Shown here piece by piece: positions 19,610-30,556 of a stretch of DNA of 64,000 nucleotides. A program made the position numbers and the translations under genes. This stretch comes from Diphasiastrum complanatum (Eukaryota; Streptophyta; Lycopodiopsida; Lycopodiales; Lycopodiaceae). How positions within the stretch are numbered: the first letter of the stretch is position 1; every line of letters begins with the position of its first letter. The notes under the pieces are model-generated. The model did no database searches. It had not been told where the DNA came from and worked only from the letters and a program-made list of their open reading frames with translations. Location of the stretch: positions 38,113,648 through 38,177,647 of the forward strand of contig CM055103.1 in the NCBI GenBank assembly GCA_029204225.1, given 5' to 3'.

Positions 19610-21914
19610 CACGACAACACAACATGAGCACAATAGCAACCAACAGTTACACCTGCTGCTCACTCGAGAAGTTTCTTCCAAACTTCTACATTACCACACA
19701 ATTCACTAGCTCCATACTGTAAAAAGACATTAATATGACATGAGTCCTTGTAGGAGAAAAGCGAAACTGATATTCTATCATCTGCTACAATGTCCAACCA
19801 AGAGCAACCTCCACAAAGAATTGACAGTTTTTCTCCACTTCTTCAACCTCACATCTATTTGTCTTTCCACATGCTGATAAGATTTCCAATGTGCCAATAC
19901 ACAATAGATCTAGGATTCAGAAATCCAGATCAAGATTCGATTTTGAATCTCATGCTCAGAGAGGTCCTTAGGACAATAGTACCTCAACCATACCTGCATC
20001 TCAAGCTATATCTTATAGCATCTACTATCAATGATGGTAGATTTTAGTGTAACCAACCCTGCCTTGTTTTGACAAGGGCATGTCAGAGTAAGTCACATTA
20101 CTCTACAAAACAAAAGAAATATTGCAATTGTCAAGGTACATTATCAATGCAAGTTTTGTTAGACAAGTGCACTACAGTTCTCACTCTCTGTACAGTTTGT
20201 TTATTTCCTTGTTGCTCCTCATTCCTAGTGTGTGATTGATTTTTGCATGAGAAATACCTACTGCACGAGAGTCTTCCGTAGAGCATCTCACGAACACATT
20301 TTCATTCATCTATCTATCTTCAGATCCCCTTGTACAGCAGTTTAGGATTTTTGATAAATATGAGAAATCCATGTCAAATTAGAGTTGATTTCTGTATCTC
20401 ATTGCCATATTAATTTTTGAGTCAACTACAACAAGATTGAAACAAATTTAGTTAAAATTTGTTCAATCTTTAGTCCAATCGCATGTTCAACGTGTTTCAA
20501 CTACGTGTTCCACAGGCCGATCCAATCTTAACCATGAACAGTTACAAGCAACCACATCCTCACCAGCAAATTTTTTTTTTTTTTTTTGGGTGGGGGGAGA
20601 GAGTGGATTAGCTTAGATCCACTGGAGCAGTTACGCTGCCAGCAACAACATCAGCAAGATCGACAGCCAAGGTCACAAGTCAAATATGAAAAGGACAAGG
20701 CTAAAGAAGGTAGATGGGTAATCCAAAGAGACTCAATCAGAAGAACTACCACGGTCACGACAAAGATCCTTTAGAAAGGGAAACACAAGCATTGAAAATC
20801 AGTCTCCTTCTTCAACCAACCTCTTGTTATACATCTGCATCCATTCTCATGCCTATCACCCACACCATCTACCGTTGTCACTACCACCTTCCTTCCATCT
20901 GTTTGTTTATCATCAGTTTACTGTTCTTCTGAGAAATCCCTAGTTTTTATAGTCCTACTGAAGCAGTTGAAAGATCATTACAAATGTCTTGCGGAGACCA
21001 ATTGCCACCTACAATGGTTGATCAGCCAAATGAAGACCTAAAAAGCAGGCAAAGCAACTAGAAGAACTAAAGAGGAAGAAGATCCAAGAAGCTAAGGAGG
21101 AAAGGACAAAACTTAAGCAACATATGAGTCAGATCAATATTAATCAAATGAAACTCTCTGGAGCAATGATATTTGAATCTCCTCCTATGAAATCCAAAGA
21201 GATCCAAAAGTAACGGATCAAAAGAAAGAGCTGCAGAAAAAAGAAAGATAAAGACAACCGTGAACCTGCAAAAAAAAGTGAGTCCCTCACACAACAAATG
21301 GTGGTCAAAGTTCGACATTGCAAGGTCCAAGACTGCAACTGTAGAACTATCAGTTCCTTCACCCTACCACCAAGCCTTCATCATGTTTCCTTACCGTTAC
21401 CAAACCGTCCATCCAAAACTGTTCCTACCACCAATTTTTTATGAGTCCATCCCCTTGAGACTGATAATCAAAGTTTGTACAACCTGTAGATCGAAGGTTT
21501 TCCTTGAGACTGATACTTCAACTGAGACAAGAACCCCAGAAACACCCAGAAGCGAATGGAGGATACAGAGCTCCCAGAAGATAGAATCTGCCAAGAAACC
21601 AAAGATGAAACCGTCCATGGCAGATACAAGTGACCAAAACAAAGAGACACATGGAAAGCACTCGAACATGCAAGTTGTGAAGTTGCTGAGAGCTCTCCAC
21701 TTTGAGAATGTCAACCACCTATAGCAATAAGACATTCTAATCCAATTGCGGCAATTTGTGAAAAATATTTTTGTGATAAAGACTGGCAACAATAAGCACT
21801 TGGTTTTATGTAAGCGAACGAGGATCTACGCTTTTCCAAGTAACAATCAAAAATGCCAATGCAAAGCGGAGCGACATCGTCCAATATGAGTTGCAGTGGG
21901 TCCTACAATACATT
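19610..21914 (+). other. Non-coding internal region of the gag-only element
   Basis: Only short frames remain. A lysine/glutamine-rich block (about 21030-21180, KQLEELKRKKIQEAKEERTKLK) may be a relic of the gag tail. No protease, reverse transcriptase, RNase H or integrase motif is visible in any frame. A 20-bp T-run starts near 20570. Confidence 0.7.
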
Positions 21915-21927
21915 AGGGGTGGGATGA
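21915..21927 (+). promoter_or_regulatory. Polypurine tract of the gag-only element
   Basis: The purine-rich run AGGGGTGGGATGA, broken by two T, immediately precedes the right LTR. It is the expected plus-strand primer. The old inverted copy keeps the same sequence next to its LTR at 26914. Confidence 0.75.
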
Positions 21928-23074
21928 TGATGGCTGATTCTGATGAATCCCCAAGATAATCGGACAGAGCAACTCAAGAGCACCTCTCACCTTAGACTGA
22001 GGAGGTCTCTGAGAAGACGAGACGAACGAAGACTGAGAGCCGAGTATGAGGGCCGAGGAATACTAGTAGTAATGACAAGCAAGAACTGTATAAGCCTCAT
22101 GGTAAATCCCGAAAGATGGAATGACCATGTAGGAACTAGTATTTCTAGGCAAATGTAATAAATGCAAGTAGACCTCTCTTAAAGAAAGTAGGGTGAGCCA
22201 CCTTTTGATGGTGACCTCTAGTGGAGAGCATTATTCCACTTGTAATTTGTGAAATGTGGAAATTCCACTAGGATGCCATCTAAGGAGCTCTCTTGCTTAT
22301 TTAAGAGACTCCCTCTTTGTAAAGAGGAGCTTTTTGTGTATTTTATCAACTCCATACTGAAATGAGAAGAGCCTCCATGAGTTAGATACATCCATTGAGC
22401 TTCTTGATCATGATGGTTTTCTTGAGTGATGCCCCTATGATTATGCCCTTCCATTCATATTGTGTGTGGTTGTGGATTTAGAGTGGATTAGTTTTCTTGC
22501 TTTCCTAGTTGTGGATTACATTTCATGTTTTCTTGTGGATTAATGTAGGAGCCAGCATTCAAGTAAAATAAATAGGCTGGATCTATGGTGTAGTTCTTGC
22601 ATGTCTCTTTACAGTCCAGTTCTTGATGTTCTTGGGATGTCCAAGAATCAAAAGACTAGTTGGTTTCTTGATTCTTGGACTTCTAACATGCTGTAGATTA
22701 GTTTTTGTTTCTTGTTTTGTCAATTTATGCAAGTATAGTAGTGCTTAGGATCTCATTTCAGTTTATTTTGCAACAAAGTAGGAGTAGAAATCCATTGTTG
22801 ATCAACTGAGCAATAATTTAAATCATTTGTTGAACGCATTGGCTTGCATTTTGGTTTATTATGCATGTGCATTCAGTTCAAGAGTGACCCATCCGGATGT
22901 CCTCAAACAAGCAGGACAATACTACAATGATTATCTGCCCCTTCAGCCTAATCTGGGCCTTAAAACAAGAAAGGTAATCTCAAGAAGTGTCCACAGTCTC
23001 TGCTGATAGGCAAAAGAAGAAAGAAACAAAGAAGGACTAGTTAACAAATTCTATAGACTCTGAATATGTCAACA
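21928..23074 (+). repeat. Right (3') LTR of the gag-only element
   Basis: 1147 bp, TGATGGCTGATTC...ATGTCAACA, followed by the target duplication ATTTT (23075-23079). The scattered differences from the left LTR indicate an insertion clearly older than the Copia at 42-48 kb. Confidence 0.88.
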
Positions 23075-23079
23075 ATTTT

Positions 23080-23240
23080 GCATACAAGGTGTTGTTGCTT
23101 GTTGTTGAGTTCGTATCCCTCTGGCTGCGTCATATAGATTTCCTCTTCGATGGTTTCATTGAGGAAAGTAGCTAGACATCCATCTAGTGGACTTCAAGAT
23201 CTGTTGATTGACAAGTCTCTGAATATCTCAAAGTAATGAT
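23080..23240 (-). pseudogene. Copia reverse transcriptase fragment (upstream half of the split gene)
   Basis: Read on the minus strand this gives the Copia block with IEEEIYMTQPEGYEL and a degraded DVxATFLNE catalytic-Asp region. It ends exactly where the block at 16060 continues (toward ALYGLKQSPRAWF). The two halves were one reverse-transcriptase gene before the gag-only element inserted. A base loss and a stop in the DVxAT segment show it was already decaying. Confidence 0.75.
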
Positions 23241-23371
23241 CATTGTAATCCTAGTCTCGAAATTTCATACCATCACGTATGCAATCATTTTGGATTTGTA
23301 CTATATATATAGATGGACGACGCTTAAATTTTTTTTGCTTAAAGTTGCTATCGTTTCTACCTCCATGCGGT

Positions 23372-23535
23372 ATCGATTTAGCGTGCTTGAAGTAACCTAC
23401 ATGCTTTCCATTTTTACTCATGCGCGTCCATCCGCTTTCATATATTGGTTTGGTTTCGGTTCAGGTATCGGTTCAATATGCTCGACCTGAATTCTGATCA
23501 TGTGTTCTCCTTGCTCGCGCGCTGATCCGCTATTG
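23372..23535 (+). repeat. Two units of a ~90-bp degenerate repeat upstream of the H3-like frame
   Basis: Each unit starts with ATCGRTTYARYRYGC (23372 and 23467). About 56 bases later comes a second box like TGATCCGCTATT (about 23427 and 23523). The same pair of boxes with the same 56-base spacing recurs at 25035 and 25122 inside the protease gene that follows. Confidence 0.65.
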
Positions 23536-23545
23536 GATAGTAATG

Positions 23546-23947
23546 ATGCGGACTAAGCAAACAACATGAATCCACCCTGATGGAATTCCAATCACAGGAG
23601 GAGGTCAGAGAAATCCTCCACCATCCTCTTTCTGGCTGAAGGATATTCGGAAGCTACAGAAGACCCATAATCTTCTGATTCCGAAAGCTCACATACAGAG
23701 ATCCATTAGACAGGTTACAAAAAGTCTATCTGCAGATGTGAGATGGACTGTAATGGCAATTGAGACGCTGCACAATATATATGAGAATTTTCAAGTAAAA
23801 AAAATTTGAGATAGTGTTGTTGCAGCTGTCCATGCCAAGAGGGTGACCGTCATGCCCAAGGTTTTCAATGTTGTGTTCAGGCTACATGACACATATGACA
23901 AATTTGTTGAGTACTTCAGACCAGCTACGTCCTCTCCTCCAAAATAA
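23546..23947 (+). pseudogene. Histone H3-like reading frame
   Basis: One frame of 133 codons plus TAA spans the whole length of a histone H3 (normally about 136 residues). It starts MRTKQTT, like the H3 tail ARTKQTA. It then matches the H3 core: FWLKDIRKLQKTHNLLIPKA against the REIRKYQKSTELLIRKL helix, SADVRWT against TDLRFQ, AIETLH in the central helix, and AAVHAKRVTVMPK against CAIHAKRVTIMPK. The end is changed to FVEYFRPATSSPPK. H3 packages DNA in nucleosomes. Two in-frame TGA codons (23567 and 23807) interrupt the frame, and the lysine-rich tail between residues 8 and 40 is replaced. It could be an old H3 pseudogene or the decayed histone gene of a mobile element. Confidence 0.78.
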
Positions 23948-24876
23948 GATGCAAAGAAGAAAATAATGAGCGCAATCTCAACCATCCCGGCTTGTTTTTC
24001 GAATACAGAACGGGAGTGTTTCAAAGAAGAAGAGGTCTCATGAGGAGATTTTTCAAAACCTTCTCCTCTGCATGGGATTCTAACTGCTCGACAATCTCCT
24101 CCTCAGTTTTCTTCTTCTCCTCCTAGATCTCACTCTTCATCTTCTCCTCCTAGACCTTCCTCTCCTAATAAATCTCCTCCTCCATCAAAATCTCGGTCTC
24201 CTCCTACTCTTACAAATATTAGTTTCCCCCCACCAGTTTCAGAAAAAGATTTAGATGATTTTCTAAATTTAAAGGTCGAATCAATTTTGAATGACAATTC
24301 TTTGAGTGGCTTGTCTATATTACTTCTTTCACCCTCTGCACTTGCTTTTGTAAATACTCCTAAATATGTACATTATGACCAATTGTTAAACACATATCTT
24401 AAAGCTCTAGGTCCTCTATACAGTTTTAAGATGCCGAAGACCAATGTTGGTCTTCCTCTTTCTAAATTAAATACAGGTGAATTGGAAAGTAGGGATAAAA
24501 TGATAGGCGACAATGTAGGAGAGGAGACAGTTCAATACGAAATGGAGTTTTTTCAGACCCCATTGTTTATAGATGTAGCATTGTTTCCACTTCAATTCAT
24601 GGCTGGTTTTGATTTTCCTGATTTCAAAAGTCTACACGATGATATGCTCCAATACGTCAGACTGGGGACTCCAATTCTTGTGCTCCCATACATAGCAAAG
24701 TAAGCGTATTTTTATCAGATTTTATTAAGTTGAATTTTTTATATGAAATTTGATTTCACATTCATTCTCATAAATTTATTGTTTTCTGATTGCAGCGATC
24801 ATTGGAGCTTATATGTGTTGTCCTTATATGTCAATGATGAGGGTGTGTGTAATCCATTTTGTTTAAAGATAAACTC

Positions 24877-24880
<4 letters not shown>

Positions 24881-24925
<45 letters not shown>
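24881..24925. repeat. (AC)n microsatellite
   Basis: About 22 AC repeats, lying in the presumed second intron of the Ulp1-like gene. Confidence 0.97.
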
Positions 24926-24929
<4 letters not shown>

Positions 24930-25034
24930 TGCCAGGAGCCATATTCAGAAAATACTGGAACTCTTTTCAGTACCACATGCAATAGCATATACGAAACTGA
25001 AAATGGTTGATGCAGAGGTACAAATATTTTAAAA

Positions 25035-25195
25035 ATCGATTCAACGCGCCCTTGTAGTTATTGCTTGGATTCTTTTCATATCATGCATACTGATCCGATA
25101 TTCAAACAATATTTTTTGGATATCGGTTTGACGTGCGCTTATTTTTGTTGTAGATTTTATTATAACCTCCTGCGTGTTGATCCAATATTACATAA
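25035..25195 (+). repeat. Two further units of the ~90-bp repeat, inside a Ulp1 intron
   Basis: Boxes ATCGATTCAACGCGC (25035) and ATCGGTTTGACGTGC (25122) are each followed 56 bases later by TGATCCGATATT (25091) and TGATCCAATATT (25178). Confidence 0.65.
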
Positions 25196-25659
25196 TGTTA
25201 AAATTTTGTTACTAACTTTCATTTATATTTGAATACTGCAATCCTCCCAACAGGTTGATACTGTCAATTGTGGTTGGTATACGGAATGCAATGCAAATTC
25301 TTTTTCAATTGGCTTGCACTACAAGATGAACCTAATCTAGAAGAGGTAATCTATACCTAATAATTACTAATAACTAATATTCAATTAATAACATTTAATT
25401 GTGTTTTTGGTGTTTTTTTCATAGTCACATTCCTAATAATCACATTCCTAATAACTAGTCTTTGATTAATAACATTTTACTGTATTTTTGTTTTTGTCAA
25501 TTTAAATGTCCGAAGGTCTCTCCAATGGAGATAATGCACTTCAGGCAGGAGACCATAAAACTTGTGATCGAAAATTCATATTCAGTTGTAGTGGCAGAGT
25601 GTTCTCCACCCAAGTTACTTCCAACTGGAGAAATGGATTTAGAGATCATAGATTAGCAT

Positions 25660-26039
25660 GACTCACAAGTTGAGGAATGATTTACAAGTTGATATTGATA
25701 AAAAGTTGGTCTCCCTTGATGCGGATGAGACACATGTACAAAAAAAATTTATAGAAATATATTTACACTTTTCTACGGTTGTTCTTACATGTTTGTTTTC
25801 CTGTTATTAATTCAGGTTATTATTGATTCATCTTCAATTACTATGGTGTTTCTACATGTTTGTTTTTCATAGCCTTGGTCTGCCTTGCCTTTACCATGGT
25901 TTTTTTGGATAAGTTTAGAAGGTGATCTCAGTGAACCTTTGCCACAACCAATCCAAACATGCGACCAACTACGTGCATACACATTCACATGCAACCAACA
26001 CTCGTTCAGAAATAGATCAGTGTTCTAAACAAGTGAACA
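25660..26039. other. Unassigned spacer
   Basis: No gene or named repeat is visible between the end of the protease remnant and the old inverted LTR. The last part may be the degraded edge of that LTR. Confidence 0.4.
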
Positions 26040-26913
26040 AACAGTGATTCTTGTTCCTAATTAACTCTAGATATTCAAGAAACAGTAAACCACATAGATT
26101 AATCTACAGATCAAGAACAAGAAACAAGAAACTAACTACCAAACAACATACTAGCAATCCAAGAATCAAGAAACACCCATCTCTTGATTCTTGGATAATC
26201 CAAGAACGATCAAGGACTGGATTGTTAGAAGATGTGCAAGATTTGAATCACAATTCCAGCCTATCTAGTTTACATGGATGCTGAAAACTACTTAAGCAAG
26301 AACAAAAAACTAATCCACAACTACAATCCACATGGCATAAAGAAAGACAACAAGAAATTTACTCTATTCCACATCCACAAACAAGAGAATACAAAGCATG
26401 TTCGTAGGAGATTCACTCAAGAAAACAGCCATGAATAAGGAGCTCCAAGATTTCCAATAACTCGTGGAAGATCTTCTTTATTCAACAAGAGTAATGACAA
26501 ATACAAGTAAAGTTGCCTCACAAGAGAGGGGGGCTCTTAAATAAACAAGAAGGTTGCCCATGTGGAGCCCAAGTGGCGATTCCACTTATTTAAAAATTTC
26601 AAGTGAAATTAGCTCTTCCACTAGAGGTCACCATCAAAAGGTGGCTCACTCTACTTTATTTAAGAGGGGTCTACATTTATTACTTTGCCTAGAAATAACA
26701 CTAGCTCCTACTTGGTCATTCCTTCTTGGGATTCACCATGTAGGCTCACATAAAGATAAATCTGTGTTCCTAGCTAGCATTCCTTGGCTCTCATGCTCGG
26801 TTCTCGTCTTCTTTTTGCTCTCCTCCTTCTGAGACCTCCTCAATCTTGGGTGAGAGGTGCTCTATATTTCAGCTTGGCTTGGTATCTAGGGGATTCTCTG
26901 GAATCTATTAACA
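26040..26913 (-). repeat. Old inverted LTR of the gag-only family
   Basis: The reverse complement follows the right LTR at 21928-23074. Shared blocks include the CTAGAGGTCACCATCAAAAGG segment (26623), the TTTGCCTAGAAATA segment absent from the left LTR, and the CAAGAATCAAGAAAC segment. Its minus-strand start is TGTTAATAGATTCC at 26913. The other end is eroded around 26000-26050. Confidence 0.78.
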
Positions 26914-27110
26914 TTATCCACCCCTAATCTATTGTAGGACCCACTACAACACATGACATTATTCTGCTTGGCTCTTGGAAAAGTGTGGATCTTCTTTCAC
27001 TTCTGTAAAACCAGGTGCTTATTGGCCGCAAAAATCGTTCCACAAAATTGGAGATCTCTCAATGGCCTCTACATCTCAGCCCGCTTGAGAACCTCCTGCG
27101 AGTCCTGCTC
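26914..27110 (-). mobile_element. Internal scrap of the inverted gag-only copy
   Basis: Directly outside the LTR the sequence carries the polypurine tract (minus-strand TTAGGGGTGGATAA). It then matches the end of the internal region near 21760-21927 (for example the CAGGTGCTTATTG segment). Similarity fades near 27110, so the rest of the element is lost. Confidence 0.65.
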
Positions 27111-27779
27111 GTTGTTCTAAATAAACTCACATTTATCATAACTACAACTTCAACCCATGGTATTTAGGACTTCATTATGGATAGGTTAGATATTATTGAT
27201 GAGGTCTTCGTGGTTGTTACAAGGTATTAGGGCATATTCATACCATTCTAATCCTTATGTAAGAACCATTTATCTTACGCATATCCATGTTGTCTAAGAT
27301 CATTTATTGAAAACCTTGCCAATGGACAGCTTATAAGTCTATAGGAATGTAAAACAGGTTGATAAACAGTGGACGATAAAGAGCAAGAAGTGAGGTGTTC
27401 AAGCATATAAAGGTTTTATTTCATTGCATTAGTCATAGAGAGTTGATTACGTCCGTAGAATGAAAGCATCCTTCCCTTGAATAATATGTGGTTTGAAACT
27501 AAACCTAAATGAACAAAGTAAAAGAAGGCCGTAGTAGCAATCGATGCTCCATGTACACAAGATGTAAATGTTTCCTCCATTACTAATCAAATGCTAGTAA
27601 ATACTTTGTAGCAAAAACTAGCATTGAGCACAAGTATGAGAGTAGCATGAGAGATACAAAAGAGATAACAAAATTTTATGCATGTTGTGTATTTAGTTGT
27701 TAGCATCTTATGCAAGCTTCTAAGCTATAGTTTTGTGGAATAGAATGAAAACAAGAGTGAGATTGTTGCTGGATTTTAA
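27111..27779. other. Unassigned spacer
   Basis: AT-rich, no coding region or recognised repeat. Confidence 0.4.
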
Positions 27780-28230
27780 GGGTGACCTTTCATCGCTCAA
27801 TAGACAACTAAGTGAATAGACCCTTCATCGCTGGACAGCAGAGAGGTCTATGTGTTGTTGTTGCAAAAACTATGATTCAACATATTATACATTGGTGGAT
27901 CGCTGGACAACACAATTTAGTAATATGGAAGTTTAGACAAGTGATCAGTAGTGTATATATGTCCAAAAATCACTGGTGAGCCGATCAGAGACAGCAACTA
28001 TGGAAAAATGTTCCTCTTGCTCCATCGCTACATATGTAGCATGAGCATATACAAAAAGTGAGCCAAAAGTGTGAGGCATAGCCATCGCTGGCCAGCAGGT
28101 TACTTCCTCACATAGAGTGTGTAATATTTCAAAGCAGATCATTGCTGGTCCACATCACTGACAGCGGACCACTTATGACATAGAGTGTGTGAATTTCTAG
28201 ATTATGGTCCATCGCTGGACAACGGACCTC
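27780..28230. repeat. Degenerate repeats of a CATCGCTGGACA box with flanking GGTCC/GGACC arms
   Basis: The core ATCGCTGGACARC or a variant occurs near 27792, 27817, 27899, 28083, 28141 and 28210. Two copies form inverted repeats: GGTCC...GGACC at 28147-28171 and 28206-28229. The phrase CATAGAGTGTGT recurs between them (about 28115 and 28178). No coding potential. Confidence 0.6.
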
Positions 28231-28684
28231 TTACCACCAAGAACTATGTTATTTTCCTCTTGACAAAGACGGATTGCATAACTAAAGAGATGATTGCATC
28301 AATAAGAAAAGAAACAAGCCACATACCATACAGTAGAAGTCGAAGAAAGCAAGCTTGATAGGGTGCACTTCCTGCAATGAGCAGCCTATTGAACTCTCTT
28401 CACACCGTATTGTGGAGAAACATTAGTTGAGAGTAGGTGATATATAGTGGTCTGAGGAAACTTCATGGAAGGTGGTATTTTACCCTGATGGGGTAGCATC
28501 CAATCATGTCCGTTCATTTAAGCTAAGCTTAGAACCATCTTAGAGCTTATGTTATCCAAAATTGGTGGGAAATTTGATTAGCAAAGTAGAGGTTAGGGGT
28601 GGTATTAGTATAGGACCTTGTAAATTAGAAGCTTTTTTTGGCGTGATTCGACATAGGGAGGTATCTTAAGGTATAGAAGAATCC

Positions 28685-28686
<2 letters not shown>
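28231..28686. other. Unassigned spacer
   Basis: No gene or recognised repeat seen. Confidence 0.4.
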
Positions 28687-29995
<1,309 letters not shown>

Positions 29996-30060
29996 GAGGG
30001 GCTTAGTTGGTTAGCTTGGCATCCAAAGTTTCTTTGATCTCTGGTTCAAGCCCCTTTGGA
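29996..30060 (+). repeat. tRNA-like SINE head or tRNA pseudogene
   Basis: GAGGGGCTTAGTTGGTTAGC resembles a tRNA 5' arm with the A box, and GGTTCAAGCCCC about 30 bases on resembles the B box and T arm. A related copy lies at 55251-55335. No clean cloverleaf closes, so it is a SINE promoter head or a decayed tRNA, not a working tRNA. Confidence 0.55.
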
Positions 30061-30321
30061 AACCAAGAAGCATTACCCGGTGTTAATTAGCCTGTGTAAA
30101 TCATTCGCAGGCTCATCGCTAAGAGAGTTAGCAAGAAGGGTATATCATGTAACTATCAGAGGTGCCACCTTCCTCGACCACCTCTCTCCATCATTTATAG
30201 GTCTAAGGAGTACATGTGAGAGTGTCATTGGTCCAGCAAATTAATACTCGGTGGTGCCAACCTAATACTTTTGCAATTTGTGCTGGTGGTACATAACAAT
30301 GACACTTGCATTCCAGCAACC

Positions 30322-30330
30322 CTATAAAAT
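30322..30330 (+). promoter_or_regulatory. Candidate TATA box of the DUF2045 gene
   Basis: CTATAAAAT, 227 bases before the start codon of the gene at 30557, in an otherwise non-coding 5' region. Position and sequence fit a plant core promoter; the transcription start is not shown. Confidence 0.5.
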
Positions 30331-30556
30331 AGATTGTGTAAGGGCTCCTTCATGTGGAGGCGTATGTCTCCTGCCTTGCTAACCCTGACGCTGCTACACA
30401 GCGATGGCGGAGGAGAAACACCCCTTTCTTCTCTTGAAAAAGGGTTGGGAGGAGATCGGTTTCGTTATGTTGTGAACATGTAGATTGCTGCGTTTGTTAC
30501 AAGGAAATCGGTTATTAAAAATGCTTTGCTCAATTAGTTGGTAGAATCGAAAACTG

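Larger units (their letters stand above)
16061..23074 (+). mobile_element. Gag-only LTR retrotransposon (TR-GAG/LARD-like), 7.0 kb
   Basis: Two long direct repeats (16061-17139 and 21928-23074) flank 4.8 kb of internal DNA. The order is primer site, satellite-bearing leader, gag, zinc knuckle, a non-coding stretch, purine tract. Matching ATTTT target duplications border it and it sits inside a Copia reverse-transcriptase frame. I searched the internal region for reverse transcriptase, integrase and protease motifs and saw none. This fits the described class of non-autonomous terminal-repeat elements that keep only GAG, which would depend on a Gypsy partner for enzymes. The gag itself now has stops. 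Confidence 0.85.
24052..25656 (+). pseudogene. Ulp1/C48-like cysteine protease gene with introns
   Basis: Exons inferred from GT-AG borders: about 24052-24699, 24796-24840, 24936-25017, 25254-25345 and 25516-25656. The first encodes a Ser/Pro-rich part (SSPPRSHSSSSPPRPSSP) and then FQTPLFIDVALFPLQFMAGFD. The next joins to give NDHWSLYVLSLYV, the catalytic His block of Ulp1 proteases, and the fourth has NCGWYT with the catalytic Cys (25269-25271). The last continues MEIMHFRQETIKLVIE to a stop. Such proteases cleave SUMO-like tails, and plant mobile elements often carry them. The expected Asp is not identifiable, an AC microsatellite lies in the second intron, and a one-base shift follows NCGWYT, so the gene is probably dead. 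Confidence 0.7.

Noticed and set aside
16061-23074. A complete autonomous Gypsy element
   Set aside because: No protease, reverse transcriptase, RNase H or integrase motif was found in 4.8 kb of internal sequence in any frame.
29996-30060. A functional tRNA gene
   Set aside because: No complete cloverleaf or clear anticodon arm can be drawn. Only A- and B-box-like words are recognisable.
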